A DNA stretch of 64,000 bases from Bicyclus anynana (GCF_947172395.1 NC_069109.1:5126968-5190967); one strand, 5' to 3'; positions 41,501 through 52,160 are shown, numbered from the stretch's first letter. Translations and numbers: made by a program. Notes: generated by a model not told the origin, from the sequence alone.

Positions 41501-42327
41501 ATAAAATTAAGATAGCTTATGTCTCAATTTGAATTATTACGAATCTTTTGACACCTCATTTATTAAAATCAGTTCAGTTGTTTTGGCGCTACGGTAGAAC
41601 AAACATACATACATACATAGACTGCCAAAATCATTACCCTTCCTTTTGGCTTCGCCGTAGTCGGGTAAAAATGAAGAACAAACAAACTTTCAACCATCAA
41701 AAAGTACAATATGCTTTGCTCCAAGGTCCCATTTACCATTATACCACAGATTAATCATTAATATACTGATAGAGCGTACGGCACACGACGGTGTCGTAGC
41801 CGCTTTAAATACAAAATTCAAAAGTAATAGATACATTCTCGAGTCAGTACGACACGAACCGTCGCATCAGTAACTTTCAATATTATTCAAGAAAAATGGC
41901 GTCTTATATTTTTAAATATTTTAAAAACTATTCACGAATACTAAATAAATAAGATGGAGTATTTTTTTATTAATTATTATATTAATTTACGTAATTGATG
42001 TTAATGTTAAATTTTGAAATACAAATTGCGAAAAAAGTTTCTATATGCGGATTTCAAGGAGACGCATGACGTTTTTTATGGGTTCCACCGTCTTTTCCAC
42101 GCTGCTTGTACATACTCATTCTGCATCATCTTTATTCTGTGTATTAAGCATACATATTTGTTTCAGGTATTTTTGTTATAACATCTTGCAATTGGACGGA
42201 AAGTGAGCTTTTGAAACACTTTGGGGAGACAATGAAGTTGAAATACGTCATACCAACGCCACAGTTCAAATTTGGCGGGAAAGTTGGCAGCGTTGTATCG
42301 TCTGTGGTTTTTGAGAAAATTCAATAG
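38521..42327 (+). CDS. EEF1AKMT2: EEF1A lysine methyltransferase 2 (METTL10 family), four coding exons
   Basis: Coding exons are 38521-38716, 39955-40091, 40803-40962 and 42167-42327. All have GT/AG borders in matching phase and give 217 residues and TAG. The protein is a seven-beta-strand SAM methyltransferase. Motif I IIDLGCGNG (residues 62-70) spans the first splice junction, the acidic end of strand 2 is in LLGVDY (Asp88), and DKGTYDAISLNPEN (132-145) is the family's post-motif region. The N-terminal HQYWKEAYTKEISNF and GDVWFGED are typical of METTL10/Efm4. The known role is methylation of a lysine of translation factor eEF1A in the cytosol. ATG at 38521 is seven bases after an acceptor, so a 5' UTR exon exists upstream. 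A poly(A) signal AATAAA is at 42443-42448. The introns hold SINE, hAT, RTE and Helitron debris but the coding sequence is intact. Confidence 0.92.
38823..39130 (+). mobile_element. SINE family B in EEF1AKMT2 intron
   Basis: The head CCTCTGTGGTGCAGTGGTAT and a full body to the AAAAA tail are present, in sense orientation to the gene. The short minus ORFs across it are SINE sequence. Confidence 0.75.
39202..39849. mobile_element. Non-autonomous hAT element with 8-bp TSD in EEF1AKMT2 intron
   Basis: The ends CAGTGTTGCCAG and CTGGCAACACTG are perfect 12-bp inverted repeats. TTAACTAG is duplicated at 39194-39201 and 39850-39857. It is 648 bp long and contains repeated AAGTAACCTTTT-type sub-terminal motifs. 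It interrupts an older repeat that resumes at 39858. No transposase frame. Confidence 0.9.
40131..40312 (-). pseudogene. RTE-like reverse transcriptase 3' remnant, copy 3
   Basis: On the minus strand it reads TRWTTSREPQTFAGCRQLS and YIKPMSCSGLQ-like tails, the same LINE end as at 24035. It lies antisense in an EEF1AKMT2 intron and abuts a SINE A. Confidence 0.65.
40317..40560 (-). mobile_element. SINE family A in EEF1AKMT2 intron
   Basis: A minus-strand copy with the head at 40490-40560, diverged (ACTGGATTTGAACCTACGCC). It is antisense to the gene. Confidence 0.65.
40590..40700 (-). mobile_element. Helitron 3' end with short CCTACCC tract
   Basis: ACTAGCGGACTCCCACACAT followed by CCTACC units at 40625-40690. 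It is a truncated relative of the 12531 and 17664 elements. Confidence 0.55.
40990..41325 (-). mobile_element. MITE family N, copy 2, in EEF1AKMT2 intron
   Basis: An inverted relative of 25060-25370. The AATTTTCTTTACCAATAATT region is itself an inverted repeat of about 20 bp here. Confidence 0.6.
41338..41760 (-). mobile_element. Helitron-like element in EEF1AKMT2 intron
   Basis: ACCCGCGGCTTCGTCCGCGT at the left and TTTCAACCCCTGTTTCACCA are as in the copy at 2210. The CTTTGCTCCAAGGTCCCATT segment is also shared. The 68-codon frame at 41548 is repeat sequence. Confidence 0.5.
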
Positions 42328-42619
42328 TCACTTGTACCGAATCGTAAATCTATGATAATAATGGTCAAAAGGACTAGAACGCAGAGCCGTAAAGCAAAGT
42401 TATAAAAATTAGAAGGCCAGGAGTTCCATATAAAAAGTGTTTAATAAAAATAATATTGTTGTTAGTTTTGTTTTTATTTTCTACCCCAATAACAATGCAA
42501 ACAATACATAATTCAAAATAAATAAATTATGAAATGACATGCGTTTTCTACCTTTATTTCTAACATTTGTTGGTAAACAGCGCACATCGAGCAGGGTTGT
42601 GGTTTATACTGTACTGAGG

Positions 42620-42787
42620 GCCTAGTGGCAGTTTAGTACTGTCGCGTTAACGTAAACGCGAATTTCTAAGTAATTGAAACAGCGACATCTAGTGGCACTA
42701 TTGTACAACTGTTTCATATCCATTGAAATTCGCGTTTACGTCAACGCGATAGTAACAGTATGAAAATATTGAAAACTCCCACTAGGC
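42620..42787. mobile_element. MITE family K, copy 1
   Basis: The ends GCCTAGTGGCAGTTT and AAACTCCCACTAGGC are inverted. Inside, TCGCGTTAACGTAAACGCGA and its partner CGCGTTTACGTCAACGCGAT extend the stem, giving a strong hairpin of about 168 bp. The second copy is at 59304-59477. Confidence 0.75.
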
Positions 42788-42794
42788 ACACTGT

Positions 42795-43401
42795 TATCAA
42801 CCCATATTCGGCTCACTGCTGAGCTCGAGTCTCCTCTCAGAATGAGATTTGACCTAAAGCAAATAGTCCACCACTGGCCCAATGCCGATTGGCAGACTTC
42901 ACACACGCAGATAATTGAGAAAAATCTCAGATATGCAGGTTTCCTCACGATGTTTTTTCTTCACCGTTGCAGACACGTGATATTTAATTTCTTAAAATGC
43001 ACACAACTGAAAAGTTGGAGGTGCATGCCGCGGACTGAATTCGAACCCACACCCTCCGGAATCGGAGGCAGAGGTCATATCCACTGGGCTATCACGGCTC
43101 TCATTAATAACCTTTATTCGGCTCGGCTATGAGAAGGGTTAGGCTAATATTATAGTCCACCACGTTGGCCCAATGCGGATTGGCAGACTTCACACATTAT
43201 ATGGAAACAATTAAAAAAAAAATTAAATCCTCAGGTATGCAGGTTTCCTCACGATGTTTTTACTTTACCGTGTGAGACACGTGATATATAATTTCTTAAA
43301 ATGCACACAACTGAAAAGTTGGAGGTGCATGTCCCGGACCTGATTCGAACACACTCCCTGGAATCGGAGGCAGAGGTCATATCCACTGGGCTATCACGAC
43401 C
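42795..43401 (-). mobile_element. Two SINE family A copies in the same orientation
   Basis: 42795-43100 has a complete body and head. 43116-43401 is a second, slightly shorter copy. Both are minus-strand. The ORFs at 42736 and 42842 are SINE translations. Confidence 0.75.
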
Positions 43402-43409
43402 TCCTGTAC

Positions 43410-43492
43410 TATACTCAGAGGCACAATTATCCGCCCACTTTAATATACTCGCGTCATATTAAAGAGGGCGGATAATTGTGCCTCTGAGTATA
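43410..43492. repeat. 83-bp near-perfect hairpin
   Basis: The arm TACTCAGAGGCACAATTATC pairs with GATAATTGTGCCTCTGAGTA. Pairing continues to within a few bases of the centre at 43451 with one internal mismatch. Confidence 0.8.
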
Positions 43493-43531
43493 TATATCAT
43501 GTGTTTGTTCCGTTAACGAAAGAGAATAAAT

Positions 43532-44535
43532 AAAACCATAAACCTTCAGAATAATTTAAATATATATTTTAAACATTTTTCTCTATCATATCCATCTGAA
43601 TCATGTTCCCCATACATTCTTTAAAATTACAGATATTATTAACAATAAACAAAAAACTTATACACTACAATAATAAACAAATAAGTTTAATTACAAAACA
43701 AGACCAATTAACAATAAATTCGAAATTAAAATCACATTTTTTTTTTGTTTTAGATTAAAAAGAATATTTGTCAATTTTTTAAATATGACCAATATTTTAG
43801 AATTTAAGCTGTGTTATTCTTATCAATTTATTGTGCTGACGTTGCAAGAACCAGCTCATGACTAAGGGCCCCGTATGGGTTCGAAATAAAACCATAAACC
43901 TTCAGAATAATTTAAATATATATTATAAACATTTTTCTTTATCATCTCCATCTGAATCATGTTCCCCATACATTCTTTAAAATTACAGATATTATTAACA
44001 ATAAACAAAAAACTTATACACTACAATAATAAACAAATTAGTTAAATTACAAAACAAGACCAAATAACAATAAATTCGAAATTAAAATCACATTTTTTTT
44101 TGTTTTAGATTAAAAAGAATATTTGTCAATTTTTTAAATATAACCAATATTTTAGAATTTAAGCTGTGTTATTCTTATCAATTTATTGTGCTGACGTTGC
44201 AAGAACCAGCTCATGACTAAGGGCCCCGTATGGGTTCGAAATAAAACCATAAACCTTCAGAATGATTTATATATATATATTTAAACATTTTTCTTTATCA
44301 TATCCATCTGAATCATGTTCCCCATACATTCTTTAAAATTACAGATATTATTAACAATAAACAAAAAACTTAAACACTACAATAATAAACAAATAAGTTT
44401 AATTACAAAACAAGACCAAATAACAATAAATTCGAAATTAAAATCACATTTTTTTTTTGTTTTAGATTAAAAAGAATATTTGTCAATTTTTTAAATATGA
44501 CCAATATTTTAGAATCTAAACCGTGTTATTCATAT
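43532..44535. repeat. About 355-bp unit repeated nearly three times
   Basis: AAAACCATAAACCTTCAGAA starts at 43532, 43888 and 44243, periods of 356 and 355. The copies differ by only a few bases. The end of each of the first two units holds GTTGCAAGAACCAGCTCATG and GGGGCCC-type sequence related to the middle of the inverted repeat at 1259-1422. No long frame. Confidence 0.85.
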
Positions 44536-44544
44536 CAGTTTAAT

Positions 44545-44830
44545 AAGAAACACGGCTAAAACTCACACCTTCTGTACGTTTACTAACCCCACAAACTGTT
44601 GATATAACAGGAGGCGTGTGGCATAGAAACCCGTTTACCAACAACCAGTGATACAGGAGGTGGCATAGAAACCTGTTTGCCAACAACCCGTTATTTAGCA
44701 ACCAGTAGAAACCCGTTTACCAACAACCAGTGATACAGGAGGTGGCATGTGGCATTGACACAACAGTAAAAAAGGTGTGAGGTATAGAAACCCGTTTACC
44801 GATAAACCATAGCGTGCTCTCCATAGATGC
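44545..44830. repeat. Minisatellite-like GTAGAAACCCGTTTACCAAC repeats
   Basis: AGAAACCCGTTTACC or near copies occur at about 44624, 44665, 44704 and 44787, mixed with CAACCAGTGATACAGGAGGT at 44643 and 44722. It is an irregular nested direct-repeat tract beginning right after an ACACGGCTAAAACTCAC motif. Confidence 0.65.
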
Positions 44831-45135
44831 ACAATATCACAAATTTTGATTATACACTTATAATAAATAATGGAATGTTATTTATTACTGGTGAACAACC
44901 CGCCATTTCGTCCTCATGAAAATCGATGTAAAATTTCTACCCCCATTTTACCCCTTTCTATGTTTATTATCGCATGTTTTATCACATTAAATAATCCACT
45001 AAACATATTACAAAATTATAACTCAAGTACTTGAACAACTTATTTAAAAAATACTTCAACTATTTAACCCTTTAGGGGGTAGAAATTTGAAAAATCTTAA
45101 ATTACATAACTTGCAAGAAACATGAAAATAATGAG
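44831..45135. other. Helitron-related remnant
   Basis: 44890-45100 carries TTCGTCCTCATGAAAATCGA and TAACCCTTTAGGGGGTAGAA, as in the 2210 and 41338 elements but heavily decayed. No gene. Confidence 0.4.
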
Positions 45136-45363
45136 ATTATGAATGATATTTAAACGGGTACATACCACGATAAAACGACGAGATTTTTATTGTCGATATT
45201 TCGACCCAGTTGCATGGATCGTGGTCACGACGGGACCACGATCATAGAGACACGAACATAGAGTCCCGTCGTGACCACGATCCATGCAACTGGGTCGAAA
45301 TATCGACAATAAAAATCTCGTCGTTTTATCGTGGTATGTACCCGTTTAAATATCATTCATAAT
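45136..45363. repeat. Perfect 101-bp inverted repeat with 26-bp loop
   Basis: Arms 45136-45236 and 45263-45363 are exact inverse complements over all 101 positions; the inner end of the left arm is CACGACGGGAC and of the right GTCCCGTCGTG. The loop is CCACGATCATAGAGACACGA plus six bases. This is a foldback element or recent inverted duplication. Confidence 0.9.
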
Positions 45364-46440
45364 ATTTAAACGGATAATTCATAATATTTATTTAAACCAC
45401 GAAATAAGTTTAAAATCATTAATAATGAGATTATATTATTAGATTGTACTATTGTAATATACACTTGAGGCATCATTAAACCGAATAATCTATTTGTAAC
45501 TTAAAATAAATAACATATTTTTAATATGACACATTCTAGTAGCAGTCTTACATTGTATTCTGTTAATTACTTTTACTTTAAAAAAACCCAGGCCTTATTT
45601 ATAAACATAAAGGATTTATCAAATTTCTCCAAAGTGAACTTTAAACAGTACTGTGATTAGGTCCACTTTTCTTTGAAGAAAATTTAGTTTTAAATCTTAA
45701 TCTGTGTTTATAAATAAGGGGGTAGAGCTTGGTCGTGGTCTAGTTTGAACAAATAGTGGACCACTATCTGGGTCCTTACCAAGGGTACCTTAGGGTTGCC
45801 ACCTTCTTTTTATTTTTATAAAAATAAAGTACATTTTGTTAGTTACATAAAAGAAATGTGTGCTGTTTCAAAATAATATATATTTGGTGATGATGAAAAC
45901 AAATTATTCATTTCTTCGTCATCAACCCATATTCGGCTCACTGCTGAGCTCGAGTCTCCTCTCAGAATGAGAGGGGTTAGGCCAATAGTCCACCACGCTG
46001 GCCCAATGCGAATTGGCAGACTTCACATGCAGAGACTTAAGATAATTCTCTGGTATGCAGGTTTCCTCACGATGTTTTCCTTCAACGATTGAGACACGTG
46101 ATATTTAATTTCTTACATTTAGCAAATAAATCTCACTGCTGAACACCATTTTAATGTTAGTTAATGAGTAACAAGTATTTTTTATATTAAACTAAAAAAA
46201 GGACTTTATTTCATTCACCGCACCATTTTCTATGCATCACAAAACAAATTGTCAAACTTTAGATTTTTGCCTACATTAATTTACTCTAAATATCAAGTAT
46301 CTGAAATAATGTACAATACAGTTTATAATAAACTAGATAAACTAAGGTTGGTTTATTCCCCGTGGTCCCTGCGAGACATATAATACTGCCGAATTAAAAA
46401 TATGTAGTGATCAATGTTATATTCGATTTATTTTCAATAA
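45364..46440. other. AT-rich spacer containing a SINE A 3' part
   Basis: 45919-46118 is a minus-strand SINE A without its head. A TTAGGGTTGCCACCTTCTTT at 45790 has an inverted partner GGGAGGCAACCCTAA near 47142, so the interval could be one large, nested TIR element; this is weak. No coding frame. Confidence 0.4.
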
Positions 46441-46720
46441 ATCGAGAATACTTTTAACGTCATCGGGAATACGTTTAACGTATTTTTATTGATTAAATTT
46501 ATCTTATTAACCGACTTCAAAAAATGAGGTTATCAAAAAAATCACACATACGTGTAGAAACACGTATGTTTTTTTATTTATTTTTTTTCATTTTTTTTTT
46601 ATGTTTTATTAATCGGGAATACGTTTAACGTATTTTTATTGATTAAATCTATCTTATTAACCGACTTCAAAAAAGGAGGTTATCAATTCTACACGTATGT
46701 TTTTTTTTTTTATGTTTGTT
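46441..46720. repeat. Duplicated segment with AAGTCGGTTAATAAGAT ends
   Basis: CGGGAATACGTTTAACGTAT followed by TTTTATTGATTAAAT and TTATTAACCGACTTCAAAAA occurs at about 46460-46530 and again at 46614-46680. ACCGACTTCAAAAAGGAGGT is a motif repeated elsewhere (58387, 62764). Confidence 0.65.
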
Positions 46721-46772
46721 ACCATTATCATCATTTATTTATTAACTAATTTCGATTTTTTTAGCCGTAGTC

Positions 46773-46832
46773 CCGTAGTCCCTGCAGGGACCACGGGGAA
46801 TATATTCCCCGTGGTCCCTGCAGGGACTACGG
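46773..46832. repeat. Perfect 60-bp palindrome without spacer
   Basis: The sequence is symmetric about 46802/46803 (GGGGAATATATTCCCC). Each arm contains the inner palindrome CCCTGCAGGG. A half copy, CGCAGGGACCACGGGGAATA, follows at 46833-46852, and another half (TTCCCCGTGGTCCCTGCGAG) lies at 46356. Confidence 0.9.
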
Positions 46833-46869
46833 CGCAGGGACCACGGGGAATAAACCCTAATGTTATGCT

Positions 46870-47760
46870 AAGTTGTGGGTACTGATGTACTCACAATAGT
46901 AGTAGCTGAGGAGGTTCTACGTTTGGCTGTATGTATGTTTTTTTTTTTGCCATTAAATAGTTTTAAGACATAAATTATTATTAGTTTTAAGTATATTATG
47001 TAGTTACGTGTTGTGTTAACAAATAAATTATTTCTATCTATCTAATGAAGAAAACTGCATTGTTGGGTAGTTTAGAAGATTTGAGCGTACAAATGGTGGG
47101 AAGCAATTATGTTATGCTGAGATTAAGATATGGGAGGCAACCCTAATTAGCCTATTTTGAGGCCTTATTTAAACAGGAAATAAATCTTCATAGATTGACT
47201 AATATAAATCAACTTAAATTATTTGAGTACTTACTTTAATTGATTTATTACTTTGCAAAATAATGTTCTGTTATTTTTTTCATTTTTATAATTTATATTC
47301 TTATACTTATTACTTATTTTTAGTGTTTAAACGAAATTAATAACACATTATGTCCTAAAAATGTACAAAGGACATTTGTGGCTTATCTAACTCATTTGTA
47401 TGTAAAAATTAGAAATACTTTATAACAGTACATAATATGAAATCATGGACATTAAATGCAGCTAATTGGTGATTTTGTGTTGTAATTTCTTTTAATATAA
47501 ATGAAAATGTAATTCCTATAATTCCTTTGAATTTTCATGATAATCCAATCTGGAAGTACAGACATGCAATGCTCCTAACCATACTATCATTAAAAATAGT
47601 TGATAATGGTTAATAATTGTTTGGTTAGCAATTTTTAGGCCAACTACTAATGATATATTTTTCATCATACTAATTTTCACTTTAAACACTTCATCCAATA
47701 ATCATATAGGTAAGAAATTTTCCAATTCAGATCTTTGACTTACATTTACTGCCTTATTAG
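46870..47760. other. AT-rich spacer, no gene seen
   Basis: No domain-bearing frame. A 60-codon minus ORF at 47516-47698 is unremarkable. Confidence 0.4.
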
Positions 47761-47839
47761 TAAAGGGAAATGCCCACCGTTCCAAACAACATCAGCCCAG
47801 GGAACCCAGGTATACCACCAGGTACCAGGATGATAATAT

Positions 47840-48165
47840 TTTTTTTATTTTAATTCTTTTACAAGTTAGCCCTTGACTACAATCTCACCTGATAGTAAGT
47901 GATGATGCAGTCTAAGATGGAAGCGGGCTAACTTGTTAGGAGGATGAAAATTCACACCCCTTCCGGTTTCTACACAGCATCGTACCGGAACGCTAAATAG
48001 CTTGGTGGTACATCTTCGCCGGTAGGGTGGTAACTAGCCACGGCCGAAGCTTCCCACCAGCCTGGACCAATTAAGAAACTCTCAATCTATCCAGCCGGGG
48101 ATCGAACCCAGGACCTCCGTTTTGTAAATCCACCACGCATACCACTGCGCCACGGAGGCCGTCAA
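47840..48165 (-). mobile_element. SINE family B, full length
   Basis: It runs from the T-rich tail complement to the head GGCCTCCGTGGCGCAGTGGT on the minus strand, with the B-box GGTTCGATCCCC intact. Confidence 0.8.
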
Positions 48166-48737
48166 TATGATGTATAAATAAGGATCTGGTTAAATATTTG
48201 CCTTAGTAAAAGTATGTTTCTCAAAAAAAAACCCATTTTTTTTATCAGTCTTCTAAGGCAAAATGTTTAAAAAAAAATCAAAGCGGCAAAGTAACATTTG
48301 AAGCTGTAATTTTTTTTTTATACAAACAAACCAATCATAAGTCTTCAAAAATAGTAAAACTCAGGCTGTATGGTTAACAATCTTAGCATGTCCCTTGTGG
48401 ACAAATTAAAGATGATTTTTTTTCATTACATTCCTAAAACCCATCTGCTCATAGTCTTTTTGGCTGATTGCACAATATATCATGACACAAAAAAAAATTA
48501 AAGTAAATTACCGGGTGGTGGGAATTCCCTTTTTTACATTTATCACTAAAGTTGTTATAGTTAAATATAAATACCAAAATATACAGAAAACAACCAGAGT
48601 ATTCCCTAAATTCCCTCAAAAAACACTAAACAACAGTAACTGACAAACAATACAACATTTATGAATAAAAAAATTATAGAGAGGCAGTAGATAATGCTAC
48701 AAACACTTGCGTATATCTCGGAAACGATCGCCAAAGG

Positions 48738-50084
48738 CTAGATGCGAGAGCAATAATTATTATTTTCAGTTGTATTCAAGTAAACGAGGAACCCTAGTAT
48801 CAACGCTGCGAGGGTTATGAGTAAAGTAAAAAACTGGTACATCTTTAGTTTGTCTACTTGCCTGTGAAGTAGTTCGTAGTCCATCTGCAAATTGTTCAAC
48901 GCATTGGCTATTGATTCTGGTTTCTCTTGTGTCGCCACCTCCATATTGCCATTTTTAGGCAATTCCTTCACCGGGAACTGACATTTTAGTCTGTATTCGT
49001 CAACTTTGCTGCCAGACGAATTCGCCCATATGTCGCTCAGTTCTTTTGGAGTCAAATCAGTCTTTGGTATATGTACCGACATGACTAGGAACATATCCTT
49101 CATCACGTTTTTGAGTTGGAAGCCCGGTTGGACGACAATTAGTATAGTTTGTGACGCGCCTTTGGCTAAGAAACCAGAACTAGGTCTTACTCTGAATTTT
49201 TCTGGAGATGTTGTTCTGATTTTGAATGAGACAGCGCTATCATCCATATTTGTTATAGTGAACTGTCCAGTGACTTCTTCGTTCTCGTTTTTGAAGACTA
49301 TCAAATTATTTGGGTTTAGACTCAACATTTCACCTAAAGAGTGGTCACCTTGCTCTGCGAATGTTACCTTTTTCTGGTTCCGACCTTCTGGGACAAACTC
49401 ATATTCATAGTTATCAGTACCGCCCCAACAAACTAAAGCTTGATCAGGTGCGACAAACTCATGTAATGTCTCCTTAGACACAAATTTCATCTTTTCAATC
49501 GCTCGCGCTGGCAGCAGATTCTTCACAATTTTAAATGCTGCAGACAAAACCCACGGCATTTGATAAATGAGTATGTAGTTCAAAAAACTCGGATAGTAAC
49601 TCTTAAACAGTGAAATTAGGTACTTAGTTAAATCCATATCCAAGTTATTCAAACCGCAGTTGTCTAAATCGAAAAACAACGTGATTTTATCACCATTCTC
49701 CTCTCTTTCGATTCTATCAAACCAATAGACGATTACTTTTTTTAATTCTTCGAAGTCTTTCGTACCTTTGACGTGTTTTTTCGATTTGACGATTAATAGC
49801 AAACACCCATCGATGTCGCGGCCGTGAGGGAATAGTCCACCTTCCTGTACATAGTCCATTTTTATATTAGATTCGTTTATTTCGTTCGCCGATATCGATT
49901 TGCGCCAAGTAAATATATCCCAGAGCATATCGGCGGCTTGCTTCGGGTCGTATTCACAGTGCCTCATCACGCGTAACAAGTATTTCTCATCTTTTAGCCT
50001 GTCCACGTCCAGTGGATGGAAACCGTGGTCCGGAACCTCCTTCAATTTCTCCTGGACTAGAGCTTTTAGATCGGAATTAGTCAT
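48738..50084 (-). CDS. MOSPD2-like protein A (CRAL-TRIO, MSP domain, C-terminal TM)
   Basis: 448 residues in one exon, ATG at 50084-50082. Residues of about 20-230 are a Sec14/CRAL-TRIO unit: the helical lead-in YLLRVMRHCEYDPKQAADML, then HGRDIDGCLLLIVKSK, KITLFFDLDNCGLNNLDMD, and the closing ALVCWGGTDNYEYEF. Residues of about 265-390 form an MSP (VAP-like) domain with VSFKIRTTSPEKFRVRPSSG, which includes the basic patch that binds FFAT peptides in this family. A transmembrane helix at 418-436 (FFTLLITLAALILGFLVYL) is followed by a 12-residue tail. MOSPD2 anchors in the ER and tethers it to other organelles through FFAT proteins; the vertebrate protein is somewhat longer. A close paralogue lies 3.2 kb upstream on the same strand. 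Confidence 0.88.
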   Translation of the reverse strand: MTNSDLKALVQEKLKEVPDHGFHPLDVDRLKDEKYLLRVMRHCEYDPKQAADMLWDIFTWRKSISANEINESNIKMDYVQEGGLFPHGRDIDGCLLLIVKSKKHVKGTKDFEELKKVIVYWFDRIEREENGDKITLFFDLDNCGLNNLDMDLTKYLISLFKSYYPSFLNYILIYQMPWVLSAAFKIVKNLLPARAIEKMKFVSKETLHEFVAPDQALVCWGGTDNYEYEFVPEGRNQKKVTFAEQGDHSLGEMLSLNPNNLIVFKNENEEVTGQFTITNMDDSAVSFKIRTTSPEKFRVRPSSGFLAKGASQTILIVVQPGFQLKNVMKDMFLVMSVHIPKTDLTPKELSDIWANSSGSKVDEYRLKCQFPVKELPKNGNMEVATQEKPESIANALNNLQMDYELLHRQVDKLKMYQFFTLLITLAALILGFLVYLNTTENNNYCSRI

Positions 50085-51136
50085 CGTGTCCTCACACCTG
50101 AGTCAGTGATTGGAAATTGGAATAGAACACAAATAGAGTAACTGATGTGGTGAACACGCATGAATAATCAGAGCGGAATCGGAAATATTAATTTAGTTCT
50201 GTAAAATGTAAATGGTAGGTACTTGTACTTTAATTCATGTACCAAGTTTTCCTTTTCAAATTGTTGACACTTGACGACTGACGTGACGAACGTCGAATCG
50301 AACGCTATAGACATTGATAGACAATAGACACCACAGAACACTAATTGTTAGACAGAGAATAGACCAAGAACAATAAAAGACCATATCCATAGAGTACATT
50401 GATATTTTTTAAACTGGCTCTACGGGTTTAAGCTCTAGCCTGTCAGCTTGGAAATACGAATATTTTTTAAATGGTTCTAAGTTCTAGCAGTAATGAACTA
50501 AGTACAATGAAAAGGCAAACCGATTAAAAAAAATCTTTCTTATAATTTGAAGGTACCAAGATACATAATAACCCTGCTGATAGTGAATAGAAAACCGTCA
50601 CTTAAAAACCGATTAAAACTTTATGCATTCAAGGAACATCCTACAAAAATTGGAAATTTTCAAAACCCCCGAAGGTCATGAAAATATTATTAATTACACA
50701 TTCTCGGGTACTCGACTATATTTGTAGACATTCGGTTATTCTTACGTACTTTCACCCCCCACAACTTATGAGCGATTCAACCGATTTTCATCATTATCAA
50801 AGATCAAACATGTCAAAGAACACTCGCACATATTTCACCTTTCATATATAACAAACTAAAATGAAATTGCTTCATCCATTCAGGAGCTATAGTGCCATGG
50901 ACAGACTGACAGACAGACAGACACGTAAAATTATAAGTATAACACTCCGCTTTTTGCGTCAGGGGTTAAAAATGCCGTCCTGCGTCCATTAACCTGAAGC
51001 TTCTCCTACATATAATTAAGTTTACCTACAACTCTATTACTCCATTACACGGATGCATGATATTCAGGCAAAAACACAACAATGCTGCAGGTACCTTAAA
51101 ATCACAGACAGACAATTTTATTTATATGTATTGATG
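50085..51136. other. Upstream flank of MOSPD2-like A and spacer
   Basis: 50085-50350 is the likely promoter/5' UTR on the minus strand; no TATA box stands out. 50740-50970 carries a TTTTCATCATTATCAAAGAT / GACAGACAGACAGAC repeat tail. No gene. Confidence 0.4.
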
Positions 51137-51362
51137 ACTAGCGGACGCCCACGACTTCTTCCGCGTGGAAATTCGTTTTTCACGAATCCCATGGGAACCG
51201 TACATTTTTCCGGGATGAAAAGTAGCCTATGTGTTAATCCAGAGTAAAATCTATTTCCATTCCAAATTTCAGCCAAATCGCTTCAGTAGCCGCAGCGTAA
51301 AAGAGGAACAAACATACTTACACACTTACACACAAACTTTCGCCTTTATAATATTAGTGTGA
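51137..51362 (-). mobile_element. Helitron-like element, complete, 226 bp
   Basis: It starts ACTAGCGGACGCCCACGACT and ends TTTATAATATTAGTGTGA. It is the full-length minus-strand counterpart of the 6783 and 20652 copies. Confidence 0.75.
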
Positions 51363-52160
51363 GTGTGATTTATTTTATGCATGAAAAAAGAAAGAAATCA
51401 GTTTAGGAAAAATAAAAGCTTTAATTAAAATAAGTATTTATTCTTTAACAAAAATATGCTTTCCTTATAAAATTTGTTTGGTGCTTAAACAATTTACGCA
51501 AAAAAAAAAAATTCAATCTAAATAATTACGTATAAGTAAAAGAAAATAGCAATTTTCCATACAAAAACAACCTATTGAACACTATACAAAATGTTTTATT
51601 TGCCTAATACAGTTTTTATAGATAATAAATAGGCATTTATAGATATACCTCGCATAATTCAATATAAAAAAATTTAAAACTACCCACTTGAGTCTTCACC
51701 AGTGCTGTACAGTCGGATGCACCTTTTATTACATCTCTGAAATAAGGTGCAAGTGTCCTTACGCACCGGTGGAATCCGTCATTATAAACCCATATTCGGC
51801 TCACTGTTGAGCACGAGTCTCCTCTCAGAATGAAAGGGGTTACCAGTGATATCTAAAATCTTGTATTGTGCAGCTTAACGCACGATGTTCAGAAACGTCA
51901 TAAAGATTGCGTCCGACTATACAGAGGTAATAGAGGAAGAGCGTTTCCAAATTTAAAATGTGTATTTTTAATTCTTTATAATACTTTTTAGCCCTCAACT
52001 ACAATCCATCTTCCATCTTAGATTGCATATCATCTGATGGTGCAGTCTAAGATGGAAGCAGGCTATCATGTTAGGAGGAGGATGAAAATGATAGTTTAGC
52101 CAGGAGATTTTGAGGCAACCTATTTTTTAACATATTTTTCATCCATTAAACTGATAAGTG
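51363..52160. other. Spacer with SINE fragments
   Basis: 51781-51842 is the 3' end of SINE A (minus). 51985-52085 contains broken SINE B pieces (CTTCCATCTTAGATTGCATA, TAAGATGGAAGCAGGCTATC). The remainder is AT-rich. Confidence 0.45.

Noticed and set aside
43532..44535. CRISPR-like array
   Set aside because: The genome is eukaryotic, the unit is 355 bp long with no unique spacers, and the repeats are plain tandem duplications.
45791..47155. Single large TIR element (TTAGGGTTGCC ... GGCAACCCTAA)
   Set aside because: The ends match over only about 11 bases and no target duplication is visible; the enclosed repeats are unrelated.
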